Shown: positions 12,386 through 19,344, counted from the stretch's first letter. The stretch is 19,344 bases of DNA from an archaeon (GCA_023245565.1 JAHFKB010000006.1:17113-36456); one strand, 5' to 3'. Made by a program: numbers and translations. The notes: generated from the sequence alone by a model not told the origin.

Positions 12386-12571
12386 ATGGTAGAATATGAA
12401 CGAGAAAATAGAGGGTATAAAAACATGAGTTTAACTGATGCTTATTATGCTACTCTTGAGGCTTCTAAGGATTTAAGAAAAGTATTAGAAACTTTTGATC
12501 CACATGGAAATGTTAGACATGCTTTAACAAATTATTATCTTAATGAAAGAAAGAAACCTGGAGAGAAATAA
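12386..12571 (+). CDS. Small unknown protein in grpE-dnaK operon (61 aa)
   Basis: A 61-residue acidic/basic protein begins 1 nt after grpE. A GGAGG 11 nt upstream supports ATG 12386; an internal ATG at 12425 is an alternative. It contains a likely helix S-L-T-D-A-Y-Y-A-T-L-E-A-S-K-D-L-R-K-V-L-E and a loop D-P-H-G-N-V-R-H followed by A-L-T-N-Y-Y-L-N-E-R-K. I do not recognise a family. Its place between the two core genes of the DnaK system suggests a chaperone-linked role, as inference only. Confidence 0.65.
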   Translation: MVEYERENRGYKNMSLTDAYYATLEASKDLRKVLETFDPHGNVRHALTNYYLNERKKPGEK

Positions 12572-12574
12572 AAA

Positions 12575-12736
12575 ATGTGCCAATTAGATAAAAACGGAAG
12601 TTGTCCTAAATATAATATAGTTTCAACTTCACAAGGTTTTAGGAGAATGGACGGTTCTGGTACAAGTTATTCAAGTAGAAATTCTTATTCATCTAGCAGA
12701 TCAATGTATAGATTAAGTTATGGGAGAATGTATTAG
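12575..12736 (+). CDS. Ser/Tyr/Arg-rich small protein in chaperone operon (53 aa)
   Basis: The ATG at 12575 follows the previous stop by 3 nt and has a GGAG about 11 nt upstream. The 53-residue product has an N-terminal pair of Cys (Cys2, Cys10), then a low-complexity tail rich in Ser, Tyr, Arg and Gly (S-Y-S-S-R-N-S-Y-S-S-S-R-S-M-Y-R). It looks disordered, like a flexible binding tail, and I see no known domain. Its stop codon TAG is part of the Shine-Dalgarno of the next gene (TAGGAGGG). Function unknown. Confidence 0.6.
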   Translation: MCQLDKNGSCPKYNIVSTSQGFRRMDGSGTSYSSRNSYSSSRSMYRLSYGRMY

Positions 12737-12746
12737 GAGGGAAAAA

Positions 12747-12887
12747 ATGAGCGTAACAATAGTTAATTCAACTGATTTAGAAACACAATATCAATGTCCA
12801 TTATGCAGAAGATTATTTTATTTTGATAATGATTACATTAAGCATAAATGTGTTGCAATTAAAGGTATTAGGAGGAATAGAAAATGA
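12747..12887 (+). CDS. Mini zinc-finger protein in chaperone operon (46 aa)
   Basis: A 46-residue protein has a C-x2-C...H-x-C pattern: Cys17, Cys20, His33, Cys35, enough for one zinc ion. The sequence between is R-R-L-F-Y-F-D-N-D-Y-I-K. The C-terminus is basic (G-I-R-R-N-R-K), so nucleic-acid or ribosome binding is possible. A strong GGAGG lies 6 nt before ATG 12747, and the stop overlaps dnaK by 4 nt (ATGA), so it is translationally coupled to dnaK. The fold resembles a C2HC mini finger. No family is recognised. The GGAGG for dnaK lies inside its last codons. Confidence 0.7.
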   Translation: MSVTIVNSTDLETQYQCPLCRRLFYFDNDYIKHKCVAIKGIRRNRK

Positions 12888-14716
12888 GTAAAATTATAGG
12901 AATAGATTTAGGAACAAGTAATTCAGCAGCTTCAGTTTTACAAGCTGGAAGACCAATTATAATTCCAAGTTCAGAAGGAACTAGTTTGTATGGTAAAGCA
13001 TTTCCAAGTGTTGTTGCTTTTACAAAAGATGGATTAGTATTAGTTGGAGAGCCTGCAAGAAGACAAGCAGTTTCTAACCCAGAAGGTACTATAATTGGTG
13101 CTAAAAGAAAAATTGGTACTAATTATAAATATAAAATAAGTGGAAAAGATTATACTCCACAGCAAATTTCTGCTTTTATTTTACAAAAAATAAAAAAAGA
13201 TGCAGAAGAATTTTTAGGTGAGAAAGTTGAGAAAGCAGTTATTACTGTTCCAGCTTATTTTGATGACAATCAAAGACAAGCAACTAAAGATGCAGGTGAA
13301 ATTGCAGGTTTAGAAGTTGTAAGAATTGTTAATGAACCAACTGCTGCTTCATTGTCTTATGGTTTAGATAAACAAGACAAAGATACTAAAATTTTAGTTT
13401 TTGATTTAGGTGGTGGAACATTAGATGTTACAATTATGGATTTTGGTGGTGGAGTATTTGAAGTTAGATCAACTAGCGGTGACACACAATTAGGTGGAAC
13501 TGATATGGATGTTGTTTTAATGAATTTTATAATTAAAGAATTTGAAAAGCAAATTGGAGTTGATTTAAATGAAGACAAAACTGCTGTTCAAAGAATTAGA
13601 GAAGCTGCTGAAAGAGCTAAAATTGAATTAAGTACTACTATGGAGACTGAAATTAATTTACCTTTTATTAATGGCTCAAATAATTTACAAAGGAAATTAA
13701 CTAGAGCTCAATTAGAAGAATTAATGGATCCAATAGTACAAAGATGTAAGAAACCAGTTTTACAAGCTTTGAAAGATGCAAAATTAAGTTCTCAAGAAAT
13801 TGATAAAGTAATTTTAGTTGGTGGTCCTACAAGAATGCCGATTGTAAAAAACTTTATTGAAAATTTATTAGAAAAAAAATCTGAGAGAGGCTTAGATCCA
13901 ATGGAATGTGTTGCAATGGGTGCAGCAGTTCAAGGTGGAGTATTAGCTGGAGAAGTTAAAGACATATTATTATTAGATGTAACACCTTTAACTTTAGGAA
14001 TAGAAACTTTGGGTGGAGTTAGAACACCAATTATACAAAGAAATACAACTGTTCCTACAAAGAAGAGCCAAGTATTTAGTACTGCTGAAGATAATCAAAC
14101 AGCTGTAACAATACATGTATTACAAGGTGAAAGAGAAATGGCTTCTGATAATAAAAGTTTAGGAAGGTTTGATTTAATTGGAATACCTCCATCTCAAAGA
14201 GGAGTTCCTCAAGTTGAGGTTAGTTTTGATATAGATGCTAATGGAATTATACATGTAAGTGCTAAAGATCTAGCAACTAAGAAAGAACAAAGCATTAGAG
14301 TAACTGGAGCTCAGAAATTAGACAAAGATGAAATTGAAAGAATGAAGAAAGAAGCTGAACAGTTTGCTGATGAAGATAAAAAGAAAAAAGAAAGCATTGA
14401 AGTTAAAAATGAAGCTGAAGCTTTAGTTTACACAATAGAAAAAACAATGAAAGACTTTGGTAATAAATTAGATAAAAACCAAGTTGTTGAAATTGAAAAA
14501 GATAAGAATGAATTAAAAGATCTTATCAAAAACAATGAAACTGAAAAACTAAAGAATAAAGTTGAAGACATCAATAAAAGACTACATGAGGTATCTACAA
14601 AGATGTATCAAGAAGCTATGAAAAATGAAGAAGCTGCTAAAGATGGAGAAGTCGAAGGCAAAAATAAAAAAGATAAAGTTGTAGATGCTGAAATAGTTGA
14701 TGATAAAGAGAAATAA
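12884..14716 (+). CDS. dnaK: DnaK (Hsp70) chaperone
   Basis: ATP-driven folding chaperone, 610 residues. Nucleotide-binding domain 1-360: phosphate-1 I-G-I-D-L-G-T-S-N-S (5-14), V-P-A-Y-F-D-D-N-Q-R (122-131), phosphate-2 V-F-D-L-G-G-G-T-L-D (172-181) and adenosine motif V-G-G-P-T-R-M-P (312-319). The linker is L-L-L-D-V-T-P (362-368), followed by substrate-binding beta domain and helical lid to about 580, and a charged tail ending D-A-E-I-V-D-D-K-E-K. The subdomain near residue 75 lacks the roughly 23-residue insert of proteobacterial DnaK, so it is of the Gram-positive/archaeal type, consistent with old transfer from bacteria. GGAGG at 12871-12875 gives the start. It is the last gene of the tight grpE run. 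Confidence 0.97.
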   Translation: MSKIIGIDLGTSNSAASVLQAGRPIIIPSSEGTSLYGKAFPSVVAFTKDGLVLVGEPARRQAVSNPEGTIIGAKRKIGTNYKYKISGKDYTPQQISAFILQKIKKDAEEFLGEKVEKAVITVPAYFDDNQRQATKDAGEIAGLEVVRIVNEPTAASLSYGLDKQDKDTKILVFDLGGGTLDVTIMDFGGGVFEVRSTSGDTQLGGTDMDVVLMNFIIKEFEKQIGVDLNEDKTAVQRIREAAERAKIELSTTMETEINLPFINGSNNLQRKLTRAQLEELMDPIVQRCKKPVLQALKDAKLSSQEIDKVILVGGPTRMPIVKNFIENLLEKKSERGLDPMECVAMGAAVQGGVLAGEVKDILLLDVTPLTLGIETLGGVRTPIIQRNTTVPTKKSQVFSTAEDNQTAVTIHVLQGEREMASDNKSLGRFDLIGIPPSQRGVPQVEVSFDIDANGIIHVSAKDLATKKEQSIRVTGAQKLDKDEIERMKKEAEQFADEDKKKKESIEVKNEAEALVYTIEKTMKDFGNKLDKNQVVEIEKDKNELKDLIKNNETEKLKNKVEDINKRLHEVSTKMYQEAMKNEEAAKDGEVEGKNKKDKVVDAEIVDDKEK

Positions 14717-14717
14717 A

Positions 14718-14733
14718 ATTTTTTATTTTTTTA
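14718..14733 (+). terminator. T-rich terminator after dnaK
   Basis: Two runs of six to seven T separated by one A (TTTTTTATTTTTTT) follow the dnaK stop within 10 nt. No hairpin precedes them. This matches intrinsic archaeal termination. Confidence 0.5.
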
Positions 14734-14770
14734 TTAAAAATGAAAGAAAGTTATTTGGAGAAATTTAGCA

Positions 14771-15187
14771 ATGGTAAATTTACTTGATTTTAGACCTGAT
14801 AATGAAGATAGAAATACACCAGAAATAAATGATGGTTTATGTGAAATAGTTGATAGTGTTGATCTAAGAGATTTAGATATTGGTTGTTCTTTATATGTTC
14901 AAGGAATACATCCTTCAACAAAATATTATCTAAGAAAAATTCAAGATGAGGAGATAAAAATTTGGAATATTAAAAATAGAGGATGTTTTAGAGGGCCAAT
15001 CGGAGCTTTAAGTTATTTTAGTGAAAAAAGAGACACTGGAAGTGGAATTTTAAAAGTTGGTTTTTTTATCCAATTCCCATATTTTTGTTGGAGGGGTGAT
15101 GAACTAATGCCTTTACTTAATTATTGTAGTAGCCATTGGGTAGATAGTATTAAAACTATAAAATTACAAAGATCAGGTGAAAAATGA
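14771..15187 (+). CDS. Unknown protein between dnaK and dnaJ (138 aa)
   Basis: I do not recognise this 138-residue soluble protein. It opens acidic (L-L-D-F-R-P-D-N-E-D-R-N-T-P-E), then has mixed strands (L-D-I-G-C-S-L-Y-V-Q-G-I), a W-N-I-K-N-R-G-C-F-R-G-P-I-G segment and a hydrophobic strand L-K-V-G-F-F-I-Q-F-P-Y-F. Four Cys are scattered (positions about 23, 39, 72 and 106, plus 118), with no clear zinc motif. A GGAG (14757-14760) about 10 nt upstream supports ATG 14771. The stop overlaps the next start by 4 nt (ATGA), so the two are coupled. The location between dnaK and dnaJ suggests a linked role. Confidence 0.65.
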   Translation: MVNLLDFRPDNEDRNTPEINDGLCEIVDSVDLRDLDIGCSLYVQGIHPSTKYYLRKIQDEEIKIWNIKNRGCFRGPIGALSYFSEKRDTGSGILKVGFFIQFPYFCWRGDELMPLLNYCSSHWVDSIKTIKLQRSGEK

Positions 15188-15558
15188 AAAAGCGTCTTAA
15201 GGAATACAATATATTAGATTTAGTTCCTCAAGAATATAAACCTAGAATTCGTTCTCTTAATTTTTTTACTTATTTATATAGAAGAGAAAGGTCTTTAGAT
15301 TCTTTAAATGATTTACCAATAGTAGAACCAATAGATGGCAGATATTACATGGGTGAAGGTAATAATAGGGCCATGTTTTATTTACTAAATGGAATATATA
15401 CTATAAGAGCTGAAAAAAGAATTATAAATCCAAAAAAAAATCCAATTAGAATTGTAGTTGCAAAAAATATTTCTCGTGAATTAGAGATGATGGGTATAAG
15501 ATCATTTCAAGATTTAATATCAAGAATTAAAGATCCAGAAAAATTTATGGTGGTATAA
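15184..15558 (+). CDS. ParB/Srx-fold-like small protein (124 aa)
   Basis: A 124-residue protein whose residues about 42-70 read L-P-I-V-E-P-I-D-G-R-Y-Y-M-G-E-G-N-N-R-A-M-F-Y-L-L-N-G. This recalls the ParB/sulfiredoxin nucleotide-binding core, where a strand, D-G-x-Y-x-(I/M)-x-x-G-x-x-R and a helix occur in order. Here Gly58, Asn59, Asn60 and Arg61 stand where the G-H-H-R-like motif binds nucleotide. No DNA-binding helix-turn-helix part of ParB follows, so it is not a partition protein. Start overlaps the upstream gene (ATGA). It could be a nucleotide-sensing partner of the chaperone genes. Both fold and role are tentative. Confidence 0.5.
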   Translation: MKKRLKEYNILDLVPQEYKPRIRSLNFFTYLYRRERSLDSLNDLPIVEPIDGRYYMGEGNNRAMFYLLNGIYTIRAEKRIINPKKNPIRIVVAKNISRELEMMGIRSFQDLISRIKDPEKFMVV

Positions 15559-15566
15559 TTTATATA
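15559..15566 (+). promoter_or_regulatory. TATA box for dnaJ
   Basis: TTTATATA begins just after the preceding stop and is centred 25-26 nt before the dnaJ ATG, so dnaJ has its own leaderless promoter. No copy of the grpE dyad is seen here. Confidence 0.55.
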
Positions 15567-15587
15567 TATTTAATATAAAACAAAAAT

Positions 15588-16700
15588 ATGGCTGAAGATT
15601 ATTATCAAGTATTGGGTGTAAATAAAACTTCTTCTAAAGATGAGATTAAAAAATCTTATAGAGATCTAGCTAAAAAATATCATCCAGATATAAGTAAAGA
15701 AAAAGATGCTACTGAAAAATTTAAGAAAGTATCTGAAGCTTATGCTGTTTTAAGTGATGATACAAAAAGACAACAATATGATCAATTTGGTTCTGCTGAT
15801 TTCCAACAAAAATATTCTCAAGAAGATATATTTAGAGGATTTGATATTAATGATATATTTGGAGATATGTTTGGTGATGATAATCCTTTTAATATGTTTT
15901 TTGGTGGTGGAAGTAAAAAAAGAAGTACAAGAGGAAGAGATTTAATTTATGAATTAGAAATTAATTTTGAAGAAGCTGTTTTTGGTTGTACAAAAGAAAT
16001 TCAAATTCAAATTTTAGATTTATGTGATGAATGCAGTGGTAGTGGAAGCAAAGATGGAAAATTTGATACTTGTGGTAATTGTAAGGGTACTGGACAAGTA
16101 AGATATAGTAGAAGAACTCCTTTTGGAACTTTTGCTCAAGTTAGTGCTTGTGAAGAATGCGGAGGAGAAGGGAAAAAAATAAAAATTAAATGTAAAGAAT
16201 GTAATGCTACTGGTAGAAAAACAAAAAATAAAAATATAAAAGTTAAAGTTCCTGGTGGTGCTTATAACGAAGCTAAATTAAGAATTTCTAGAGCTGGAGA
16301 AGCTGGAATTAGGGGCAGTGGACATGGGGATTTATATGTTGTATTAAAAGTTAGAGACAGCGATATATTTGAAAGAGAAGAAAATGATTTATACTTAAAT
16401 GTTCCAATAAGTTTTAGTCAAGCTTCTTTAGGTGATGAAATAAAAATTCCAACTTTAGAAAAAGAAATTGGTATAAAAATTCCAAATGGAACTCAGAGTG
16501 GAACTAGATTTAGATTAAAGGGTGAGGGAGTTCCTTATTTAGATGGATATGGAAGAGGAGATTTATATGTTATAATAAATATTATTACTCCTAAACATTT
16601 AAGTAAAGAACAAAAAAAATTATTTGAACAGCTTAGGAAAACTGAAGAGAAAAAAAGTTTATTAGATAAAATAAAAGAATTTGGTAAAAATCTAAAATAG
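15588..16700 (+). CDS. dnaJ: DnaJ (Hsp40) co-chaperone, type A
   Basis: Stimulates DnaK ATPase and delivers unfolded proteins. Full-length (370 residues). J domain 1-66 with the HPD motif at His32-Asp34. Gly/Phe-rich linker about 67-110 (D-I-F-G-D-M-F-G-D-D-N-P-F-N-M-F-F-G-G-G). Four CxxCxGxG zinc repeats: Cys146/149, 162/165, 188/191 and 202/205; the fourth reads C-K-E-C-N-A-T-G, with Asn in place of the usual residue. The two C-terminal beta domains follow to about 350. No gene is missing from the core DnaK-DnaJ-GrpE set. It has a separate promoter, so its output can differ from grpE-dnaK. Confidence 0.96.
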   Translation: MAEDYYQVLGVNKTSSKDEIKKSYRDLAKKYHPDISKEKDATEKFKKVSEAYAVLSDDTKRQQYDQFGSADFQQKYSQEDIFRGFDINDIFGDMFGDDNPFNMFFGGGSKKRSTRGRDLIYELEINFEEAVFGCTKEIQIQILDLCDECSGSGSKDGKFDTCGNCKGTGQVRYSRRTPFGTFAQVSACEECGGEGKKIKIKCKECNATGRKTKNKNIKVKVPGGAYNEAKLRISRAGEAGIRGSGHGDLYVVLKVRDSDIFEREENDLYLNVPISFSQASLGDEIKIPTLEKEIGIKIPNGTQSGTRFRLKGEGVPYLDGYGRGDLYVIINIITPKHLSKEQKKLFEQLRKTEEKKSLLDKIKEFGKNLK

Positions 16701-16718
16701 ATAATTTTTTACAGATAA

Positions 16719-16728
16719 CTTTATAATA
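16719..16728 (+). promoter_or_regulatory. TATA box for the AlaE-like gene
   Basis: CTTTATAATA is centred about 25-26 nt before ATG 16749. It supports that start over the in-frame TTG at 16737. Confidence 0.5.
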
Positions 16729-16748
16729 ATTTCTTCTTGCTTTTCCCA

Positions 16749-17294
16749 ATGGGTAAAAATTTAACCAAATATGTTGCTGAAAATACTGCAATAGTGTCTT
16801 TTATCACTCCTGTGTTTGCAGGTTTAGAAACCATACTTATTGGTATGGATAATAATGATTCTATTAGAGCAAGGGTTATAGGTATTGCTGCTGTTTATCT
16901 TGGCATTGGAACATTATATAGTAGAGGAAGGGATAAATTTAGGGAAAAGTTTAATGTTAATTCAGGGGATAGTGAATCTAAAATTCAATTTTATGATACT
17001 CTTTACGGTTTTGTTTTTAATCTTGCTGTTGCACCAACATTTTATTATTTAGCTGGTTGTAGAGACTTGAAAGAAATATTAATGGGTAGTGCTACTGGAA
17101 TAACTATAGGGGTTACAACTGCTGCTGCTATTGGTTATGCTATTGAAACATATAAAGATCTTATTGGTGTTGAGACTTCTAAAAGATTACCTAATTTTAT
17201 TAGTAAATTAAATGCAAGAGAAAAAGTTTTTTTAGCTACATTATTGACTACAGGTTCTTTAGCAGCTACTTGTGAAATATACATGCATCATTAA
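16749..17294 (+). CDS. AlaE-like small integral membrane protein (181 aa)
   Basis: A 181-residue polytopic membrane protein with about four helices (roughly 14-33, 42-58, 85-103, 110-130). An internal repeat-like design (D-T-L-Y-G-F-V-F-N-L-A-V-A-P, with R-x-x-G-I-A-A-V-Y-L-G-I-G-T-L-Y-S-R-G-R-D-K-F) resembles AlaE, the small inner-membrane L-alanine exporter. The S-R-G-R-D and Y-A-I-E-T-Y-K-D positions match the family's basic/acidic loop ends. Export of alanine in this organism is inference, and the match is moderate. The gene overlaps the convergent unknown gene by 4 bp. Confidence 0.55.
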   Translation: MGKNLTKYVAENTAIVSFITPVFAGLETILIGMDNNDSIRARVIGIAAVYLGIGTLYSRGRDKFREKFNVNSGDSESKIQFYDTLYGFVFNLAVAPTFYYLAGCRDLKEILMGSATGITIGVTTAAAIGYAIETYKDLIGVETSKRLPNFISKLNAREKVFLATLLTTGSLAATCEIYMHH

Positions 17295-18046
17295 ATAAAT
17301 TTATTTATAATTTCTAAATATTCTTTGTCTAATCCTTTTAATCCATAAATTACTACTTCTTTAACTTTTAATTTCTTACAAATATCTAAATCTTTTTTTA
17401 GATTCTCTTTAGAAATTAATTTTTCATTATTATTTATTCCTTTATTTAATAAACCTAAAGCAATGATGAAATTATTTTTATATTCTTGCTTATATTTTTT
17501 TATTTCATTTTCTAGATTTTCTTCATTCAACCAAGTGTGCATAGAAGAATATAACATTTTTATTTTTATATTGTGGTATTTATTTGGATCAAAGAATAAA
17601 CAATTATATTCTAAAAATTTATGCATTATTTTATTATTTGTAAAATATTCTGCTGTATAAATCTGGCCTTTATATCTTTTGAAAAATTCTTTAATTAATC
17701 TTTTATTTTTAAATGATTTAAAAAACTGCCAGTAAATCAAAGATCTTTTCTTTGGAAATTCTGCATCCCATAATATTGAAATTTTTTCATTTAATAATTG
17801 GTGAAAGAGTCTTAGTAATGCTCTTCTTTTAGACCAAGGAGATAACCAATAACCTTCATCAATATTTAATATTGGCCACCAAATAACTTCTTTTAAATTT
17901 TTATATTTAATTTGTAATTCTTTTTTATATTGTTTATAACCTTCTATATTGTATTCTGCTAAATATAATTTTGTTGGGAATTTAATTAAGTCTAATTTAT
18001 TTAAATTGGTAGAATTTGGGAATTCCTCAAAAAAACTTATTTGCAT
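17291..18046 (-). CDS. Unknown protein, paralogue 2 of a tandem pair (251 aa)
   Basis: A soluble 251-residue protein with alternating strands and helices. Strand-like segments I-S-F-F-E-E-F-P, K-L-Y-L-A-E-Y, E-V-I-W-W-P-I-L, I-S-I-L-W-D-A-E, G-Q-I-Y-T-A-E-Y-F, N-F-I-I-A-L-G-L-L and E-V-V-I-Y-G-L-K-G-L suggest a TIM-barrel-like fold. The signature W-P-I-L-N-I-D-E-G-Y-W-L-S-P-W-S-K-R-R recurs in the neighbour gene. Acidic residues at strand ends (Glu7/Glu8, Glu31, Asp93, Glu95) could be catalytic, as in glycosidase-type barrels, but no named family is recognised. It starts 11 nt after the paralogue stop, so both are probably one operon. Confidence 0.7.
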   Translation of the reverse strand: MQISFFEEFPNSTNLNKLDLIKFPTKLYLAEYNIEGYKQYKKELQIKYKNLKEVIWWPILNIDEGYWLSPWSKRRALLRLFHQLLNEKISILWDAEFPKKRSLIYWQFFKSFKNKRLIKEFFKRYKGQIYTAEYFTNNKIMHKFLEYNCLFFDPNKYHNIKIKMLYSSMHTWLNEENLENEIKKYKQEYKNNFIIALGLLNKGINNNEKLISKENLKKDLDICKKLKVKEVVIYGLKGLDKEYLEIINKFI

Positions 18047-18057
18047 TTTTATTTTCT

Positions 18058-18864
18058 CTAACTTTTATAACTTTTTATTTTATCTAGCCATAATTCTGGA
18101 TTATCTCTATTCATTAGGCCAGCTAATTCAAATATTACTATATTTTTAACATTGTTTTTTAGTAAAAACTTCATATCTTTATCAAATTCATTTATGTTTT
18201 TGTATATTGGTTCACTATAAAATATTCCATGACCTATACACCCTATAGCAAACATTACTTTTTCTTTATAAATTCTAATTGATTTCTTTATGAACCAAGT
18301 ATAATAAATATTAGTTAATGGGCTTAAAAATTTAGGCATTAATGTTGAGTAAATAAAATAGTTCCTATAAAAATTTCCATTGTTTTTTAAGCTATCTCCA
18401 TAAATTTTCGAGATAAAACTTGGTAATGGTAAACCACTTAGAATTATTTCTGAATTTTTATCTAGTTTTATAATTCTCTCATTAAGATAATCATTATTTT
18501 TAGATTTTTTTGTCAATAATAATCTGCCATAAAATTTTAATATGTTGTATATATTGTATTTTATGTCTATAATTGGTGGTTCTAAGTCTATTTTTATTTT
18601 TAGATCTTTGAAATAAAATAATTTATCAATGCTTTTTTTAGAACAAAAACCTGAAAACCAATAACCATCTTTTTTACTTAGTATGGGCCATACACCAACA
18701 TCAACATATTTTGATTTTATTTTTGATTTCCAGTAAAAAAATTCTTTTTTTGATTTTGCAGCTATAAAAACGCTTATTTTAAAATTAATTATTTTATTAA
18801 ATTTTTTCCAATCTACTTCTTTTGGAAATTCACACCAGAATATTACTTTATTGAATTTATTCAT
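18058..18864 (-). CDS. Unknown protein, paralogue 1 of a tandem pair (268 aa)
   Basis: A 268-residue paralogue of the downstream gene. Both open with strand + E-F-P (I-F-W-C-E-F-P here, I-S-F-F-E-E-F-P there) and share V-W-P-I-L-S-K-K-D-G-Y-W-F-S-G-F-C-S-K-K, then I-K-I-D-L-E-P. Strand-helix alternation again suggests a TIM-barrel-like fold. Elsewhere the two are weakly alike, so the duplication is old. No signal peptide; function unknown. It is the first gene of the pair. A TTTAATAA-like box about 25 nt upstream or the palindrome at 18914-18929 could be its promoter. Confidence 0.7.
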   Translation of the reverse strand: MNKFNKVIFWCEFPKEVDWKKFNKIINFKISVFIAAKSKKEFFYWKSKIKSKYVDVGVWPILSKKDGYWFSGFCSKKSIDKLFYFKDLKIKIDLEPPIIDIKYNIYNILKFYGRLLLTKKSKNNDYLNERIIKLDKNSEIILSGLPLPSFISKIYGDSLKNNGNFYRNYFIYSTLMPKFLSPLTNIYYTWFIKKSIRIYKEKVMFAIGCIGHGIFYSEPIYKNINEFDKDMKFLLKNNVKNIVIFELAGLMNRDNPELWLDKIKSYKS

Positions 18865-18913
18865 TTTATTAAAATATTTTTATGATTATTAAAGTTTTTG
18901 ACTGATCTTCCAC

Positions 18914-18929
18914 AAAGTTTATAAACTTT
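18914..18929. promoter_or_regulatory. 16-bp perfect palindrome with TATA core before lemA
   Basis: AAAGTTTATAAACTTT is an exact 16-bp palindrome. Its TTTATAAA core is centred 25-26 nt before the lemA ATG (18947), so it is a good TATA/BRE candidate. It could also serve the minus-strand gene with a leader of about 32 nt. Confidence 0.5.
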
Positions 18930-18946
18930 TTAACAGTTGTATTATT

Positions 18947-19344
18947 ATGGCATTAGGTTTAGCTTTGTGGATATTAATTATTGTTGTAGTTATTTTAATA
19001 TTATGGTTTATTTTAAGTTATAATTCTTTTGTTAGATTAAGAAATAGAGCTGATAATGCTTTATCACAAATAGATGTACAATTAAAAAGAAGATTTGATT
19101 TAATTCCTAATTTAATGGAAGCTGTTAAAGGATATATGAAACATGAAAAAGAAACATTAACAGAAATAACAAAAGCTAGAACTTCTTTTATGAATGCTAA
19201 GGGATTAGGAGATAAAGCTAAAGCTGAGGGACAATTAGCTGGTGCATTAAAAACAATATTTGCTGTTGCTGAAAATTATCCTAAATTACAAGCAAGTGAA
19301 AATTTTATGCAATTACAAGAAGAATTAAGTGGAACTGAAAGTAA
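18947..19344 (+). CDS. lemA: LemA family protein (5' part, cut by window end)
   Basis: The first 132 codons of a LemA protein; the rest lies outside the window. A single N-terminal membrane helix (about 3-26: L-G-L-A-L-W-I-L-I-I-V-V-V-I) is followed by the family motif Y-N-S-F-V-R-L-R-N-R-A-D-N-A-L-S-Q-I-D-V-Q-L-K-R-R, then D-L-I-P-N-L-M-E-A-V-K-G-Y and E-N-Y-P-K-L-Q-A-S-E-N-F, which are very typical. The protein is a helical bundle outside or at the membrane with unclear function; it often sits with membrane peptidases. Leaderless start from the TATA core at 18918-18925. Confidence 0.93.
   Translation, partial: MALGLALWILIIVVVILILWFILSYNSFVRLRNRADNALSQIDVQLKRRFDLIPNLMEAVKGYMKHEKETLTEITKARTSFMNAKGLGDKAKAEGQLAGALKTIFAVAENYPKLQASENFMQLQEELSGTES

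Noticed and set aside
13357..13578. Antisense open frame inside dnaK
   Set aside because: It is the mirror of the conserved DnaK ATPase motifs; its composition follows from dnaK codons.
15184..15558. A chromosome partition (ParA-ParB) gene
   Set aside because: There is no ParA ATPase nearby and no HTH after the ParB-like core.
15754..15945. Out-of-frame open reading within dnaJ
   Set aside because: Low-complexity Ile/Leu-rich shadow of the Gly/Phe region in another frame.
17463..17660. Antisense open frame in the tandem paralogue (also 17949-18149)
   Set aside because: AT-rich hydrophobic shadows without start signals; the minus-strand frame is continuous and shares motifs with its neighbour.
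1..19344. CRISPR arrays, transposases or tRNA genes
   Set aside because: I saw no spaced direct repeats, no transposase motifs or flanking inverted repeats, and no T-arm (GTTCRA) context outside the 5S rRNA.

Overview
This is a very AT-rich, gene-dense stretch of an archaeal chromosome. Archaeal markers are RNA polymerase subunit Rpo10, RNase P component Rpp21/Rpr2, a RelBE-type toxin-antitoxin pair of archaeal style, and TATA boxes about 25 nt before start codons, giving leaderless first genes. Small proteins, tight or overlapping gene ends and strong AT bias suggest a DPANN archaeon (Woesearchaeota/Pacearchaeota-like). That placement is inference from style, not a database match. Genes inside operons often carry GGAG or GGAGG Shine-Dalgarno motifs instead.

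Layout. 1-1240: the end of a NYN-domain protein, an acetyltransferase remnant, and an antitoxin-toxin-Nudix operon. 1254-4459: a serine hydrolase, RtcA, two overlapping small genes, Rpo10, an unknown protein and an HExxH metallopeptidase-like protein. 4456-4789: the one long gene-poor stretch. It holds a minus-strand small ORF with a strong Shine-Dalgarno but no AUG, behind a foldable leader. 4790-7109: a membrane protein with a winged-helix partner, RNase P component 4 divergent from a YdjM-like membrane protein, a standalone 5S rRNA gene on the minus strand, and an unknown protein. 7168-10190: a class III adenylyl cyclase with GAF-like sensor regions, a membrane-anchored HtrA-like protease and a rhodanese. 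10215-16700: a stress block. It has a divergent RelA/SpoT-like protein, a helix-turn-helix regulator, then grpE, three small genes, dnaK, two unknown genes (one ParB-like) and dnaJ. 16749-19344: an AlaE-like membrane protein, a tandem pair of unknown paralogues and the start of a LemA protein.

The most interesting items are these. (1) Tiny genes packed between grpE and dnaK, and an overlapping pair between dnaK and dnaJ, with a divergent regulator and a dyad at the grpE start. (2) The AUG-less small ORF with a structured leader at 4456-4760. (3) Divergent leaderless gene pairs whose start codons lie at equal distance from one shared palindromic TATA box. (4) A RelA/SpoT-fold protein with altered catalytic positions. 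(5) A 10-nt promoter-proximal flank of the 5S gene that is complementary to the gene's interior.
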